Below are positions 41,027 through 48,841 of a stretch of DNA of 64,000 nt, one piece after another. Numbering within the stretch: the first letter of the stretch is position 1; every line of letters begins with the position of its first letter. A program made the translations under genes and the position numbers. Location: NCBI GenBank assembly GCA_964634465.1, contig CAZWLY010000001.1, forward strand, positions 1-64,000, given 5' to 3'. The DNA is from CAZWLY01 sp964634465 (GTDB lineage: Bacteria; Desulfobacterota; Desulfarculia; G963662305). The notes beneath the pieces were generated by a model that was not told the origin of the DNA, searched no databases, and was given only the letters and a program-made list of their open reading frames with translations.

Positions 41027-42124
41027 ATGATCGTCGGAGTGCCAAAAGAGCTCAAGGCGGCCGAGCAACGGGTCGCCCTCACCCCGGCCGGGGTCCGGAC
41101 TCTCGTCGAGGCCGGCCATCGGGTTTTGATCGAGACCGGCGCCGGACTGGGGAGCGGTTTCACCGACCGGGACTACGTCGCGGCCGGGGCCGAGATTCGC
41201 TCCACCCCCGAGGAAATCTGGGGCGAGGCTCAGATGGTCGTCAAGGTTAAGGAGCCGATCGAGCCCGAGTTCGGGTGGATGCGGCCGGGCCTGGTCCTGT
41301 TCGCCTATCTCCACCTGGCCGCGGATAGGGAGCTGACCCTCAAGCTCCTCGACGCCGGGATCGTCGGCATCGCCTACGAGACCGTTCAGACCGACGCCGG
41401 CGCCTTGCCCCTCCTGGCCCCGATGAGCGCCGTCGCCGGCCGGCTCTCGGTCCAGGCCGGGGCGTTCAGCCTGGAGGCCAAGAACCGGGGGCGGGGCGTG
41501 CTTTTAAGCGGCGTGCCGGGGGTCAAACCGGCCAGGGTGACGATCATCGGGGCCGGGGTGGCCGGGATGAACGCCTGCCTGGCCGCCGTGGGGAGCGGAG
41601 CCAACGTGACCATTCTCGATATCGACGCCGAGCGGCTGACCTATGTCGGGGAGGTCCTGGCCGGCCGGGTCGACACCGTGGTCGCCAATCCGATGTCGAT
41701 TGAGGAAGAGGTGATCGACGCCGACCTGGTCATCTGCTCGGTCCTCGTTCCCGGCGCGGCCGCGCCCAAGCTGATCAGCCGGGAGCTGATCAGGAAGATG
41801 AAAACGGGCGCGGTCCTGGTGGACATCTCCATCGACCAGGGCGGCTGCGCCGAAACCAGCCGGCCGACGACCCATACCGAGCCGACGTTCGTCGAGGAGG
41901 GGGTGGTTCACTACTGCGTCAGCAACATGCCCGGCGCGGTGCCGCGGACCTCCACCCTGGCCCTGACCAACGCCACGCTGCCCTACGCCCTGGAGTTGGC
42001 CGACAAAGGCCACCACCTGGCCCTTCAGGAAAACCCGACCCTGGCTCGGGGGCTCAACGTGGACCAGGGGAAGTTGGTCTGCAAACCGGTCGCTCAAAGC
42101 CTCGGCCTGGCCTGCCAGGCTTGA
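41027..42124 (+). CDS. ald: Alanine dehydrogenase
   Basis: This 365-residue enzyme interconverts L-alanine and pyruvate + NH3 with NAD. The AlaDH/PNT N-terminal domain begins VGVPKELKAAEQRVALTPAGV. KVKEPIEPEF and FAYLHLAAD contain the catalytic lysine and histidine. The NAD-binding motif is IIGAGVAGMNACLAAVGSGANV, and the catalytic aspartate lies in LVDISIDQGG. Within this operon it would funnel alanine to pyruvate. OrtAB releases D-alanine, so a racemase or other alanine source is needed for the route to close. Confidence 0.94.
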   Translation: MIVGVPKELKAAEQRVALTPAGVRTLVEAGHRVLIETGAGLGSGFTDRDYVAAGAEIRSTPEEIWGEAQMVVKVKEPIEPEFGWMRPGLVLFAYLHLAADRELTLKLLDAGIVGIAYETVQTDAGALPLLAPMSAVAGRLSVQAGAFSLEAKNRGRGVLLSGVPGVKPARVTIIGAGVAGMNACLAAVGSGANVTILDIDAERLTYVGEVLAGRVDTVVANPMSIEEEVIDADLVICSVLVPGAAAPKLISRELIRKMKTGAVLVDISIDQGGCAETSRPTTHTEPTFVEEGVVHYCVSNMPGAVPRTSTLALTNATLPYALELADKGHHLALQENPTLARGLNVDQGKLVCKPVAQSLGLACQA

Positions 42125-42177
42125 GGGATGAAGGCGATAACGTCAAGAGAGGCAATGCCTGAAACAGGAGGATAAGA

Positions 42178-42780
42178 ATGGCTGACACCCCTAAATTCGC
42201 TCCCATCAGGTTCGACAACGTCATCGAAAACTACAAGGAGATGGCCAAGACGAAACCGTACCTGACCTTTGAGTACGGATTGGAGGCGCTGCTGACCATC
42301 TTCACCCTCCACGACTTCGCCATGTTCCATGAACTGGAGGAGGAGTTCGGAACCGACAAGGCGGTCGAACTCTACGCCCGGATCTGGAAACGACGGACCT
42401 ATCTGGAGTGGCCGGGGCTGCTGGAGCAGATCGGGAAGAAAGAGGGTGACGAGGTCACCATGGAGGACCTCATCAAGATCATGGAGGTCTACTTCGAAAC
42501 CTTCGGCAACCCCATCTTCCTGACCGAGAAGACCGACGACACCGTCACTTTCCGGGTGACCGACTGCCCCTACACGACCCAGATCCTGTGGTCCATGTTC
42601 CCGGCCGAGGACAACCTGGCCTACAACGACAAGATCCAGATCGAGTGCAACTACGCCATTTTCGAGACTTTCCTGGAGTTGGCGAAGCTGGAGGACCAGT
42701 GGATCTTCGGTTTCCCGTCCCAGCTTTGCCGGACCAACGACTACTGCGAGTTCACCTATCGGCGTAAGAAGTTCGCCTGA
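42178..42780 (+). CDS. ATC hydrolase-like / V4R-like cysteine protein (second paralogue)
   Basis: This 200-residue protein corresponds to the C-terminal two thirds of the gene at 39640. It keeps the DC...Y, central NY and terminal C-x-x-x-D-x-C motif (LCRTNDYCEFTYRRKK) but lacks the first 90 or so residues. The same caution about the ATC-hydrolase label applies. AGGAGG precedes the ATG. Two diverged copies in one operon suggest either different substrates or a heteromeric enzyme. Confidence 0.5.
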   Translation: MADTPKFAPIRFDNVIENYKEMAKTKPYLTFEYGLEALLTIFTLHDFAMFHELEEEFGTDKAVELYARIWKRRTYLEWPGLLEQIGKKEGDEVTMEDLIKIMEVYFETFGNPIFLTEKTDDTVTFRVTDCPYTTQILWSMFPAEDNLAYNDKIQIECNYAIFETFLELAKLEDQWIFGFPSQLCRTNDYCEFTYRRKKFA

Positions 42781-42895
42781 CCCGGGCCGGCCGGTCGGTT
42801 CGCCTCGACGAGCGCCGGCCAAAGGGTTCGGGTCAAGCGATTGGGGGTTTCAAGACATTGCCGAGGAAATGCGGCGCACTTCGGGGTTGGGAGGT

Positions 42896-44065
42896 ATGAT
42901 GATGAAGAGTCTGGTCAAAACGATAACCATGCTGACCCTGGCGGTCGGTTTGATCTTGGGCGCGGCGACGCCCCAGGCGATGGCCGCCGACACGATCAAA
43001 ATCGGTTCCATCCTCAACTTCACCGGGCCGATCGCCTTTATCGGCCCCATCTTCAAGAAGGGCATCGAGTTCGCCCTGGATGAGTTCGGCCGCGAGGTGG
43101 GCGGCAAGAAGATCGAAATGGTCTACGAGGATGCGGCCAACAACGTCGGCCAGTGCTTGGAGAAGGCCAAGAAACTGGTCGAGCGGGACAAGGTCAAGAT
43201 CATCATCGGTCCGCTCATGGGCGACGCCCAACTGGGCATCGCGCCCTACCTGAAGCGCAAGAAAGTGCTCATCTCGACTCTTTATTGCGGCGATATCTCC
43301 CTGACCAAGAATCCCAACTGGCTCATCTACCCCTCGACGTTGATCGGCCTGACCGCGCCGGTGGGCTGGTACGCCGCCGACAAGGGCTACAAGACGATGA
43401 TCACCATCGGGGCCGACTACGCCGGCGGCCGCGGATTCATCGCCGGTATCAAGCAGGGCTTCGAGGAGAGGGGCGGCAAGGTGGTCCAGCAGTTGTGGCC
43501 CAAGGTCGGAGAGAAGGACTACGGCCCGACCATCTCCAACATCGGCCGGGCCGACGTCATCGGCTTCTTCTTCGCCGGACCGACCGAGGTGGCCGGCTTC
43601 CTGCCCCAGTATCACAAGTTCGGGAAGAAGATCCCCCTCCTGGGCACCACCGTCCAGGCCGACATGCCGGCCGAGATCATGAAGCAGCTCGGCGACAACG
43701 TCCGTGGCCTGGAGGGTCAGGCCGTCTATCTGGCCACTTCGGACAACCCGGCCAACGTCGCCTTCCGCGAGGGCTTCAAGAAGAAATACGGCCAGTATCC
43801 CGGCGGCCTGGAGGCCAACGCCTACACCGTCACCAAGGCCATCCTGACCGGCCTGAAGGCCACCGGCGGCGACGACTCGTTCGACAAGCTTCGGCCGGCC
43901 GTGCTGGCCTCCAGGATCGAGACGCCGTCCGGCTCGCTGGCCTGGAACAAGTACGGCGTCGCCCTGTTCGACGCCGTCATCGCCAAGGCGACGGAGGAGA
44001 ACGGCAAATGGTACTGGAAGCCGATTAAGGTCTACAAGAACGTGGCCGATTCCAGATTGAAGTAG
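42896..44065 (+). CDS. livK: ABC transporter substrate-binding protein, LivK/amide-binding type
   Basis: This periplasmic binding protein of about 389 residues has a signal peptide (ending PQAMA-A) and the Leu/Ile/Val-amide-urea binding fold (IKIGSILNFTGPIAFIGPIF, then EDAANNVGQCLEKAKKLV). It captures the transporter's substrate. The family binds branched-chain amino acids but also short-chain amides, urea and aromatic acids, so specificity is open and probably matches the degradative genes upstream. Three ATGs (42896, 42899, 42902) follow GGGAGG. A strong hairpin after the gene separates it from the permeases. Confidence 0.9.
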   Translation: MMMKSLVKTITMLTLAVGLILGAATPQAMAADTIKIGSILNFTGPIAFIGPIFKKGIEFALDEFGREVGGKKIEMVYEDAANNVGQCLEKAKKLVERDKVKIIIGPLMGDAQLGIAPYLKRKKVLISTLYCGDISLTKNPNWLIYPSTLIGLTAPVGWYAADKGYKTMITIGADYAGGRGFIAGIKQGFEERGGKVVQQLWPKVGEKDYGPTISNIGRADVIGFFFAGPTEVAGFLPQYHKFGKKIPLLGTTVQADMPAEIMKQLGDNVRGLEGQAVYLATSDNPANVAFREGFKKKYGQYPGGLEANAYTVTKAILTGLKATGGDDSFDKLRPAVLASRIETPSGSLAWNKYGVALFDAVIAKATEENGKWYWKPIKVYKNVADSRLK

Positions 44066-44080
44066 ACGGGCAAGGGAGGA

Positions 44081-44109
44081 CCGGCGGGGAGGCGTCGTCT
44101 CCCCGCCGG
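44081..44109 (+). terminator. Strong intercistronic hairpin after livK
   Basis: CCGGCGGGGAG pairs perfectly with CTCCCCGCCGG over 11 bp with a 7-base loop. No T-tract follows. It probably stabilises the livK 3' end or partly attenuates transcription, giving more binding protein than permease. Confidence 0.6.
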
Positions 44110-44161
44110 ATCGTTCCCGGCCCGGGGGGCGTAATTCCGACCGAAACCGGGGGCGCGGCGG

Positions 44162-45022
44162 ATGACCTGGATAATCTTCAACACCCTCAACGGGCTGTCG
44201 TTCGGGATAATCATGTTCCTGATGGCCTCGGGGATGTCCATCGTCATGGGGGCCATGGGCATCACCAACCTGGCCCACGGCGGGCTGTACATGGTCGGGG
44301 CCTATGTCGGCTGGACGATCTCGGTCAAGCTCGAGCTGCCCTACATCCTGGGCGTTCTGGCCGGCGGGATGGGCGCCGGTCTGGTCGGGTTGGTCATCGA
44401 ACGGGGTTTTCTGCGCTTCCTCTACAAACAGCCCAATGAGCAGGTTCTGGTAACTTTTGGTTTTGTCTATATCTTATCGAATTTGTGTCTCTGGGTCTGG
44501 GGCGGGACCCATCGGGTGCCGTTCACCGCCCCCTCGTTGTCCGGCTCGATCCGTATCTTCGATTTGACCTATCCCCTCGACCGCCTGGTGATAATAGTCA
44601 TCGGCCTGATTTTGGCCGCCGGGTTGTGGTGGCTCCAGGAGAAGACCAGGGTCGGGGCGATGGTCCGGGCCGGCATGGACAACAAAGAGATGACCATGAG
44701 CCTGGGCGTCAACCTGGAACGGGTCTTCGCCGCCGTCTTCTTCGGCGCGGCCTTCATCGGCGGCGTGGCCGGCGTCCTGGGCGCCCAGTTGATGGGCGCC
44801 TACCAGACCATGGGCCTCGACGTGTTGCTGATGGCCATGATCGTCATCATCGTCGGCGGGGTCGGCTCCATCCAGGGAGCCCTGCTGGGCGGGGTCATCA
44901 TCGGGCTGCTGGACGCCTTTGGCAAGGCCCTCTTTCCGGAGATGGCGATGTTCACCATGTACCTGGCCATGGTCATCGTTCTGGCCATCAAGCCGAGCGG
45001 ACTTTTGGGGAGAGACGCCTGA
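44162..45022 (+). CDS. livH: ABC transporter permease LivH
   Basis: This 286-residue inner-membrane permease of the branched-chain amino-acid/amide type (BPD_transp_2) has about eight helices. It shows the family opening NGLSFGIIMFLMASGMSIVMG, ITNLAHGGLYMVGAY and the C-terminal IVGGVGSIQGALLGGVIIGLL. It is coupled to livM three bases downstream. It pairs with LivM to form the channel. A local AT-rich stretch near 44450-44490 is the only compositional oddity. Confidence 0.93.
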   Translation: MTWIIFNTLNGLSFGIIMFLMASGMSIVMGAMGITNLAHGGLYMVGAYVGWTISVKLELPYILGVLAGGMGAGLVGLVIERGFLRFLYKQPNEQVLVTFGFVYILSNLCLWVWGGTHRVPFTAPSLSGSIRIFDLTYPLDRLVIIVIGLILAAGLWWLQEKTRVGAMVRAGMDNKEMTMSLGVNLERVFAAVFFGAAFIGGVAGVLGAQLMGAYQTMGLDVLLMAMIVIIVGGVGSIQGALLGGVIIGLLDAFGKALFPEMAMFTMYLAMVIVLAIKPSGLLGRDA

Positions 45023-45024
45023 GA

Positions 45025-46038
45025 ATGAAAAAGAACGGCTCGGACAGCATCCACTTCCCCAATTACACCGGTGAGCGGGGCCTGGGCTCGTTTTTGGGCC
45101 TGGCGATCATCCTTCTGGCCTTGCCGCTGTTTCTGGACCCATACACCCTCAAGGAGATGATCATCAAGCTGTTGATCTTCTCCATTTTCGCCATGAGCTA
45201 CAACATCGCTTTCGGCTACGCCGGTCTGGCCTCGTTGGGGCACGCCGCCTTTTTCGGTTCGGGCGGGTACGTGGTCGGTCTTCTGGCTCTCCACGCCGAT
45301 TCGCTCCTGTTCTGGATCGGGCTCCCGTTGGGCATTCTCGTCGCCGCCGCCATCGCCGCCCTGTTCGGGCTGATTGCGCTCAGGGCCAGGGGGCTCTACT
45401 TCCTGCTCATCACCTTCGCCCTGGGCCAACTCCTCTACAGCCTGGCCTGGAACGTCAAGTGGATGAGCTCCCCCGGTATGCAGGGCATCGCCGGTCTGGA
45501 CCTGCCCGACTTCGGCTTCGCCGATTGGTATATCTCCGATCTGCAGTTCTACTTCCTGGTCCTGGCCTTTTTCTACCTGACCCTCTTTTTGCTCTATCGT
45601 CTGGTCAACTCGACCTTCGGCGTCTCTTTGCTCGGTATCCGGGAGAACGAGCGGCGGATGGCCGCCACCGGCTACAACGTCTGGGCCCACAAGTACGTCG
45701 CCTTCGTCGTATCGGGTGCTTTCGCCGGCCTGGCCGGTTCGCTCTACGCTTACTACAAGGGCATGATCCATCCCACCGACATCGGCATCGACACCTCTTT
45801 CCTGCCCATGGTGATGGCCATCATCGGCGGCCAGAGCACCCTGCTCGGGCCGGTCATCGGTGCGGTCATCGTCATCCTGGTCCAGTATTACGTCTCCAAT
45901 ATCATGCCCATCCGCTGGCCGTTGGTCTTGGGCGGGCTGTTCGTCTTCTCGATCATGTTCGCCCGCCAGGGGGTGTGGGTCTATCTGACGGTTCTCTGGA
46001 ACAAGGTTGTTTGGCGTCATGGAAGTACTAAGGGTTGA
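45025..46038 (+). CDS. livM: ABC transporter permease LivM
   Basis: This 337-residue second permease of the Liv-type importer has multiple helices and the family segments YNIAFGYAGLASLGHAAFFG and IRENERRMAATGYNVWAHKYVAF, the latter being the coupling region. The ATG at 45025 follows the livH stop by two bases. The real start is well inside a longer open frame that begins within livH and is not coding. Its end overlaps livG by 20 bp. Confidence 0.93.
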   Translation: MKKNGSDSIHFPNYTGERGLGSFLGLAIILLALPLFLDPYTLKEMIIKLLIFSIFAMSYNIAFGYAGLASLGHAAFFGSGGYVVGLLALHADSLLFWIGLPLGILVAAAIAALFGLIALRARGLYFLLITFALGQLLYSLAWNVKWMSSPGMQGIAGLDLPDFGFADWYISDLQFYFLVLAFFYLTLFLLYRLVNSTFGVSLLGIRENERRMAATGYNVWAHKYVAFVVSGAFAGLAGSLYAYYKGMIHPTDIGIDTSFLPMVMAIIGGQSTLLGPVIGAVIVILVQYYVSNIMPIRWPLVLGGLFVFSIMFARQGVWVYLTVLWNKVVWRHGSTKG

Positions 46039-46771
46039 AGGACTGACCAAGCATTTCGGCGGGGTGGCCGCCGTCAACGACGTCGATCTCAGCGTCGAGG
46101 CGGGTGAACATCTGGTCATAATCGGCCCCAACGGCGCCGGCAAGACGACCCTCTTCAACCTGATCAACGGCCAATTGAAGCCGACCAGGGGGCGGATAGA
46201 GTTTCTGGGGCGGGACGTCACCGAGATACCGCCCCATGGACGGGCACACCTGGGCATGGCCCGCTCCTTCCAGATAATCAGCCTGCTGACCCAGTTGACC
46301 GTCCTGGACAATACGCTCCTGGCCCTCCACGGGACCGGACCCCACCGGTTCAACGTGTTCACCAACATCGCCGCCTACCCCGATATCCGCGACCGGGCCC
46401 GGCAGACCCTCGAGTCGCTGAACCTGTGGGACCGGCGCGAAGTCCTGGTGAAAAACCTGGCCTACGGCGAGCAGAGGCGTCTCGAGATCGGCCTCGGCCT
46501 GGCCGTCCAACCCAAGCTCCTGCTGCTCGACGAGCCCAGCGCCGGACTGACCAAGGAAGAAGGCGTGGAGATGATCCGCGTCATCCAGAACCTGGGCCGG
46601 GAGTTGACCGTCCTCATCGTCGATCACGACATGGATCTCGTTTTCGAGGTGGCCGAGCGGATCGTGGTTCTCCATTACGGCGCCAAGTTGGCCGACGGCC
46701 CGCCGAAAGAGATCAAAGCCGACCCGCGGGTGATGGAGATTTACATGGGAGGCGAGGCTCGATCGAGATGA
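46019..46771 (+). CDS. livG: ABC transporter ATP-binding protein LivG
   Basis: This 250-residue ATPase has GPNGAGKTT (Walker A), the LivG-type ARSFQIISLLTQLTVLDN Q-loop region, LAYGEQRRLEIGLGLA (signature YGEQRR) and LLLLDEPSAGL (Walker B). Start ATG 46019 lies inside the end of livM. It pairs with LivF to drive import. Confidence 0.93.
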   Translation: MEVLRVEGLTKHFGGVAAVNDVDLSVEAGEHLVIIGPNGAGKTTLFNLINGQLKPTRGRIEFLGRDVTEIPPHGRAHLGMARSFQIISLLTQLTVLDNTLLALHGTGPHRFNVFTNIAAYPDIRDRARQTLESLNLWDRREVLVKNLAYGEQRRLEIGLGLAVQPKLLLLDEPSAGLTKEEGVEMIRVIQNLGRELTVLIVDHDMDLVFEVAERIVVLHYGAKLADGPPKEIKADPRVMEIYMGGEARSR

Positions 46772-47475
46772 TGCTGCTGGAACTGAAAGACGTCCATACC
46801 TATTACGGCGATAGCTACGTCCTGCGCGGCGTCGATCTTCAGGTCGCGCCCGGTCGGGCGGTGGCCCTGTTGGGACGCAACGGCATGGGCAAGACGACCA
46901 CGATCCGCTCGATCATGGGTTTGGCCAAGCCCCGGCGGGGAGTGATAACCTTCAAAAACGAGGACATAACCGGCCGCAAGAGTTACCAGATCGCCCAGAT
47001 GGGCATCGGTCTGGTCCCCCAAGGCCGCGACATCTTCCCCTCTCTCAGCGTCCGGGAGAACCTGACCATGGCCGCCCGACCGGCCGGCAAGTCCGAGGGC
47101 TGGACGCTGGATATGGTCTACGAACACTTCCCCATACTCAAAGAGCGAGCCAACCTGAAGGGGACCCTTCTTAGCGGCGGCGAGCAGCAGATGCTGGCCA
47201 TCGCTCGGGCGTTGATGATCAACCCCGACCTGTTGTTGATGGATGAGCCGTCAGAGGGGTTGGCCCCCCGGATCGTCGAGCAGGTGGGAGACATAATCCT
47301 CCAGCTCAAGGCGCGCGGCATCTCCATCTTGCTGGTAGAACAGAACACGCCGCTGGCCTTGAGGGTGGCCGACGAGGCCTTCATCATCAGCAAGGGCCAA
47401 ATCGTCTTCCATGGCACCTGCCGGCAGCTCGAGGAAGACGAGGAGACCAAGGTCAAGTACCTCTGCGCCACTTAA
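46768..47475 (+). CDS. livF: ABC transporter ATP-binding protein LivF
   Basis: This 235-residue ATPase has GRNGMGKTTTIRSIMG (Walker A), GIGLVPQGRDIFPSLSV, the signature LSGGEQQMLAIARAL and LLLMDEPSEGLAP, all standard for LivF. The ATG overlaps the livG stop (ATGA). It is the last gene of the cluster; a rho-independent terminator follows 138 bp later. Confidence 0.94.
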   Translation: MMLLELKDVHTYYGDSYVLRGVDLQVAPGRAVALLGRNGMGKTTTIRSIMGLAKPRRGVITFKNEDITGRKSYQIAQMGIGLVPQGRDIFPSLSVRENLTMAARPAGKSEGWTLDMVYEHFPILKERANLKGTLLSGGEQQMLAIARALMINPDLLLMDEPSEGLAPRIVEQVGDIILQLKARGISILLVEQNTPLALRVADEAFIISKGQIVFHGTCRQLEEDEETKVKYLCAT

Positions 47476-47612
47476 GCGGCCCCGGCGGCCCTTCCGGCGA
47501 CGACCGCCCGCGCCATACCCGGGTCGAGTGAGACCACTTTTTACGGGAGCGGCTTTCTGTCTCCGGAAAAGGACGAGCCGGGGAGGCGGCCCATGGCTTT
47601 CGTCAAATAAAA

Positions 47613-47646
47613 AGCCCGACCTAAAAAGTCGGGCTGACTTTTTTAT
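47613..47646 (+). terminator. Rho-independent terminator of the catabolic/Liv operon
   Basis: AGCCCGAC, a 7-base loop (CTAAAAA) and GTCGGGCT form a perfect 8-bp stem followed by GAC and a run of six T. The A-rich bases on the other side make it likely to serve the minus-strand tRNA-Ser gene as well. Confidence 0.85.
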
Positions 47647-47648
47647 TG

Positions 47649-47743
47649 TGGCGGAGAGAGAGGGATTCGAACCCTCGATGGAGCTTTTTAACCCCATACT
47701 CGCTTAGCAGGCGAGCGCCTTCAGCCAACTCGGCCATCTCTCC
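47649..47743 (-). tRNA. tRNA-Ser(GCU)
   Basis: A complete class II tRNA of 95 nt with encoded CCA. The acceptor stem GGAGAGA pairs with TCTCTCC. The anticodon loop CTGCTAA (anticodon GCT) sits on a CTCGC/GCGAG stem, there is a long serine variable arm, and the T-arm is GGGTTCGAATCCC. It reads AGC and AGU codons. Confidence 0.95.
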
Positions 47744-47751
47744 AGGTTATC

Positions 47752-47839
47752 TGGCGGAGGGAGTAGGATTCGAACCCACGGACGCTCTCGCGTCAGCGGT
47801 TTTCAAGACCGCCGCCTTAAACCACTCGGCCATCCCTCC
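47752..47839 (-). tRNA. tRNA-Ser(UGA)
   Basis: A complete class II tRNA of 88 nt with encoded CCA, 8 bp upstream of the other tRNA-Ser in transcription order. The acceptor is GGAGGGA, the anticodon loop CTTGAAA (anticodon TGA) sits on a GCGGT/ACCGC stem, the variable arm is GACGCGAGAGCGTC and the T-arm is GGGTTCGAATCCT. It reads UCA and related codons. The two genes are probably co-transcribed. Confidence 0.95.
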
Positions 47840-48000
47840 CTCACGGCTAAAGAGATACCAGAAGGCTCGCGGCCGAGTCAACCGGAATGCGACGCGTTTG
47901 CCGGCCGATTCCCCGGCCTTGGCCGAGCAGAGCGTTGACACCGGCCCGACGACCGGGATAGGTTGGACCGAGCCCGAGTCGCGGGCCTCGGAGGTCGCCA

Positions 48001-48654
48001 ATGGACGTCAGTCAAGCCATCCAGAGCCGCCGGTCCCAGCGCCGCTTCCTGGCCGAGCCGGTCGAGCGCGAACTGATCGAGGAGGTCGTCCGCCTGGCCG
48101 GGTCGGCCCCCTCGGCCCTCAACCTTCAACCCTGGCTGTTCACCGCCGTCATGGGCGAGGAGCTGGAACGGCTCTCCAGGCGGCTCGTCAAGGCGCTCAA
48201 CGAGCTCCGGGTCGGCTGCGCGCCGGCGGCCGAGAAGCCGCTGCCGGAGCGCTACCTCGAGCGCCAGGCCGGTCTCAAGGCCCAGATGGGACCGGCGATC
48301 AAGGCCACCGAAGCCCCCTGGGACGACTTCGTCAATCAGGGCAGCATGCACTTTTACGGCGCTCCGGCGGCGATCATCGTCTGCGGCGAGGGGGCTTTGG
48401 CCGCCCAGGCCCAGTTCGATGTCGGCCTGGCCGTTGGCTACCTGCTCTTGGCCTGCCAGGAGAAAGGCTTGGCCACCTGTCCCATCGGGCTGGTCAGCCG
48501 TTACTCCGAGATCATCCAGGACGCGCTCAACATCCCCGAGGACCGGCCGGTGATCCTGGCCGTGGCCGTGGGCTTCGCCGACCAGAACGCGCCGGTCAAC
48601 CGGGTCAAGACCGAGCGGGCGCCGCTGAACGAGATATTTCGCTGGTACGGCTGA
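48001..48654 (+). CDS. Nitroreductase family protein
   Basis: This 217-residue FMN-dependent oxidoreductase has the family start DVSQAIQSRRSQRRFLAEPVE, SAPSALNLQPWLFTAV for FMN contacts and GLATCPIGLVSRYSEI near the C-terminus. Members reduce nitroaromatics, quinones or flavins. The physiological substrate is not readable. It is a single gene with no close partner. Confidence 0.9.
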   Translation: MDVSQAIQSRRSQRRFLAEPVERELIEEVVRLAGSAPSALNLQPWLFTAVMGEELERLSRRLVKALNELRVGCAPAAEKPLPERYLERQAGLKAQMGPAIKATEAPWDDFVNQGSMHFYGAPAAIIVCGEGALAAQAQFDVGLAVGYLLLACQEKGLATCPIGLVSRYSEIIQDALNIPEDRPVILAVAVGFADQNAPVNRVKTERAPLNEIFRWYG

Positions 48655-48841
48655 GAGCGGGCAGGAAGCCGGCTCGGGGCCTTCTTTTGCGGCCGCCGAG
48701 ACAGGCTTCCGGTCGGCGGGCCAAGGAGTTTCGACCCGCCGCCGGGGCGGGCGAGAACGTTGGCTCCGAGCGCGGGGATGGAGGCTCGAAGCCGGCCCGA
48801 ACCCCAGCCGGGTTTCGATCGAAACCGGAATCGAGCCGCTT

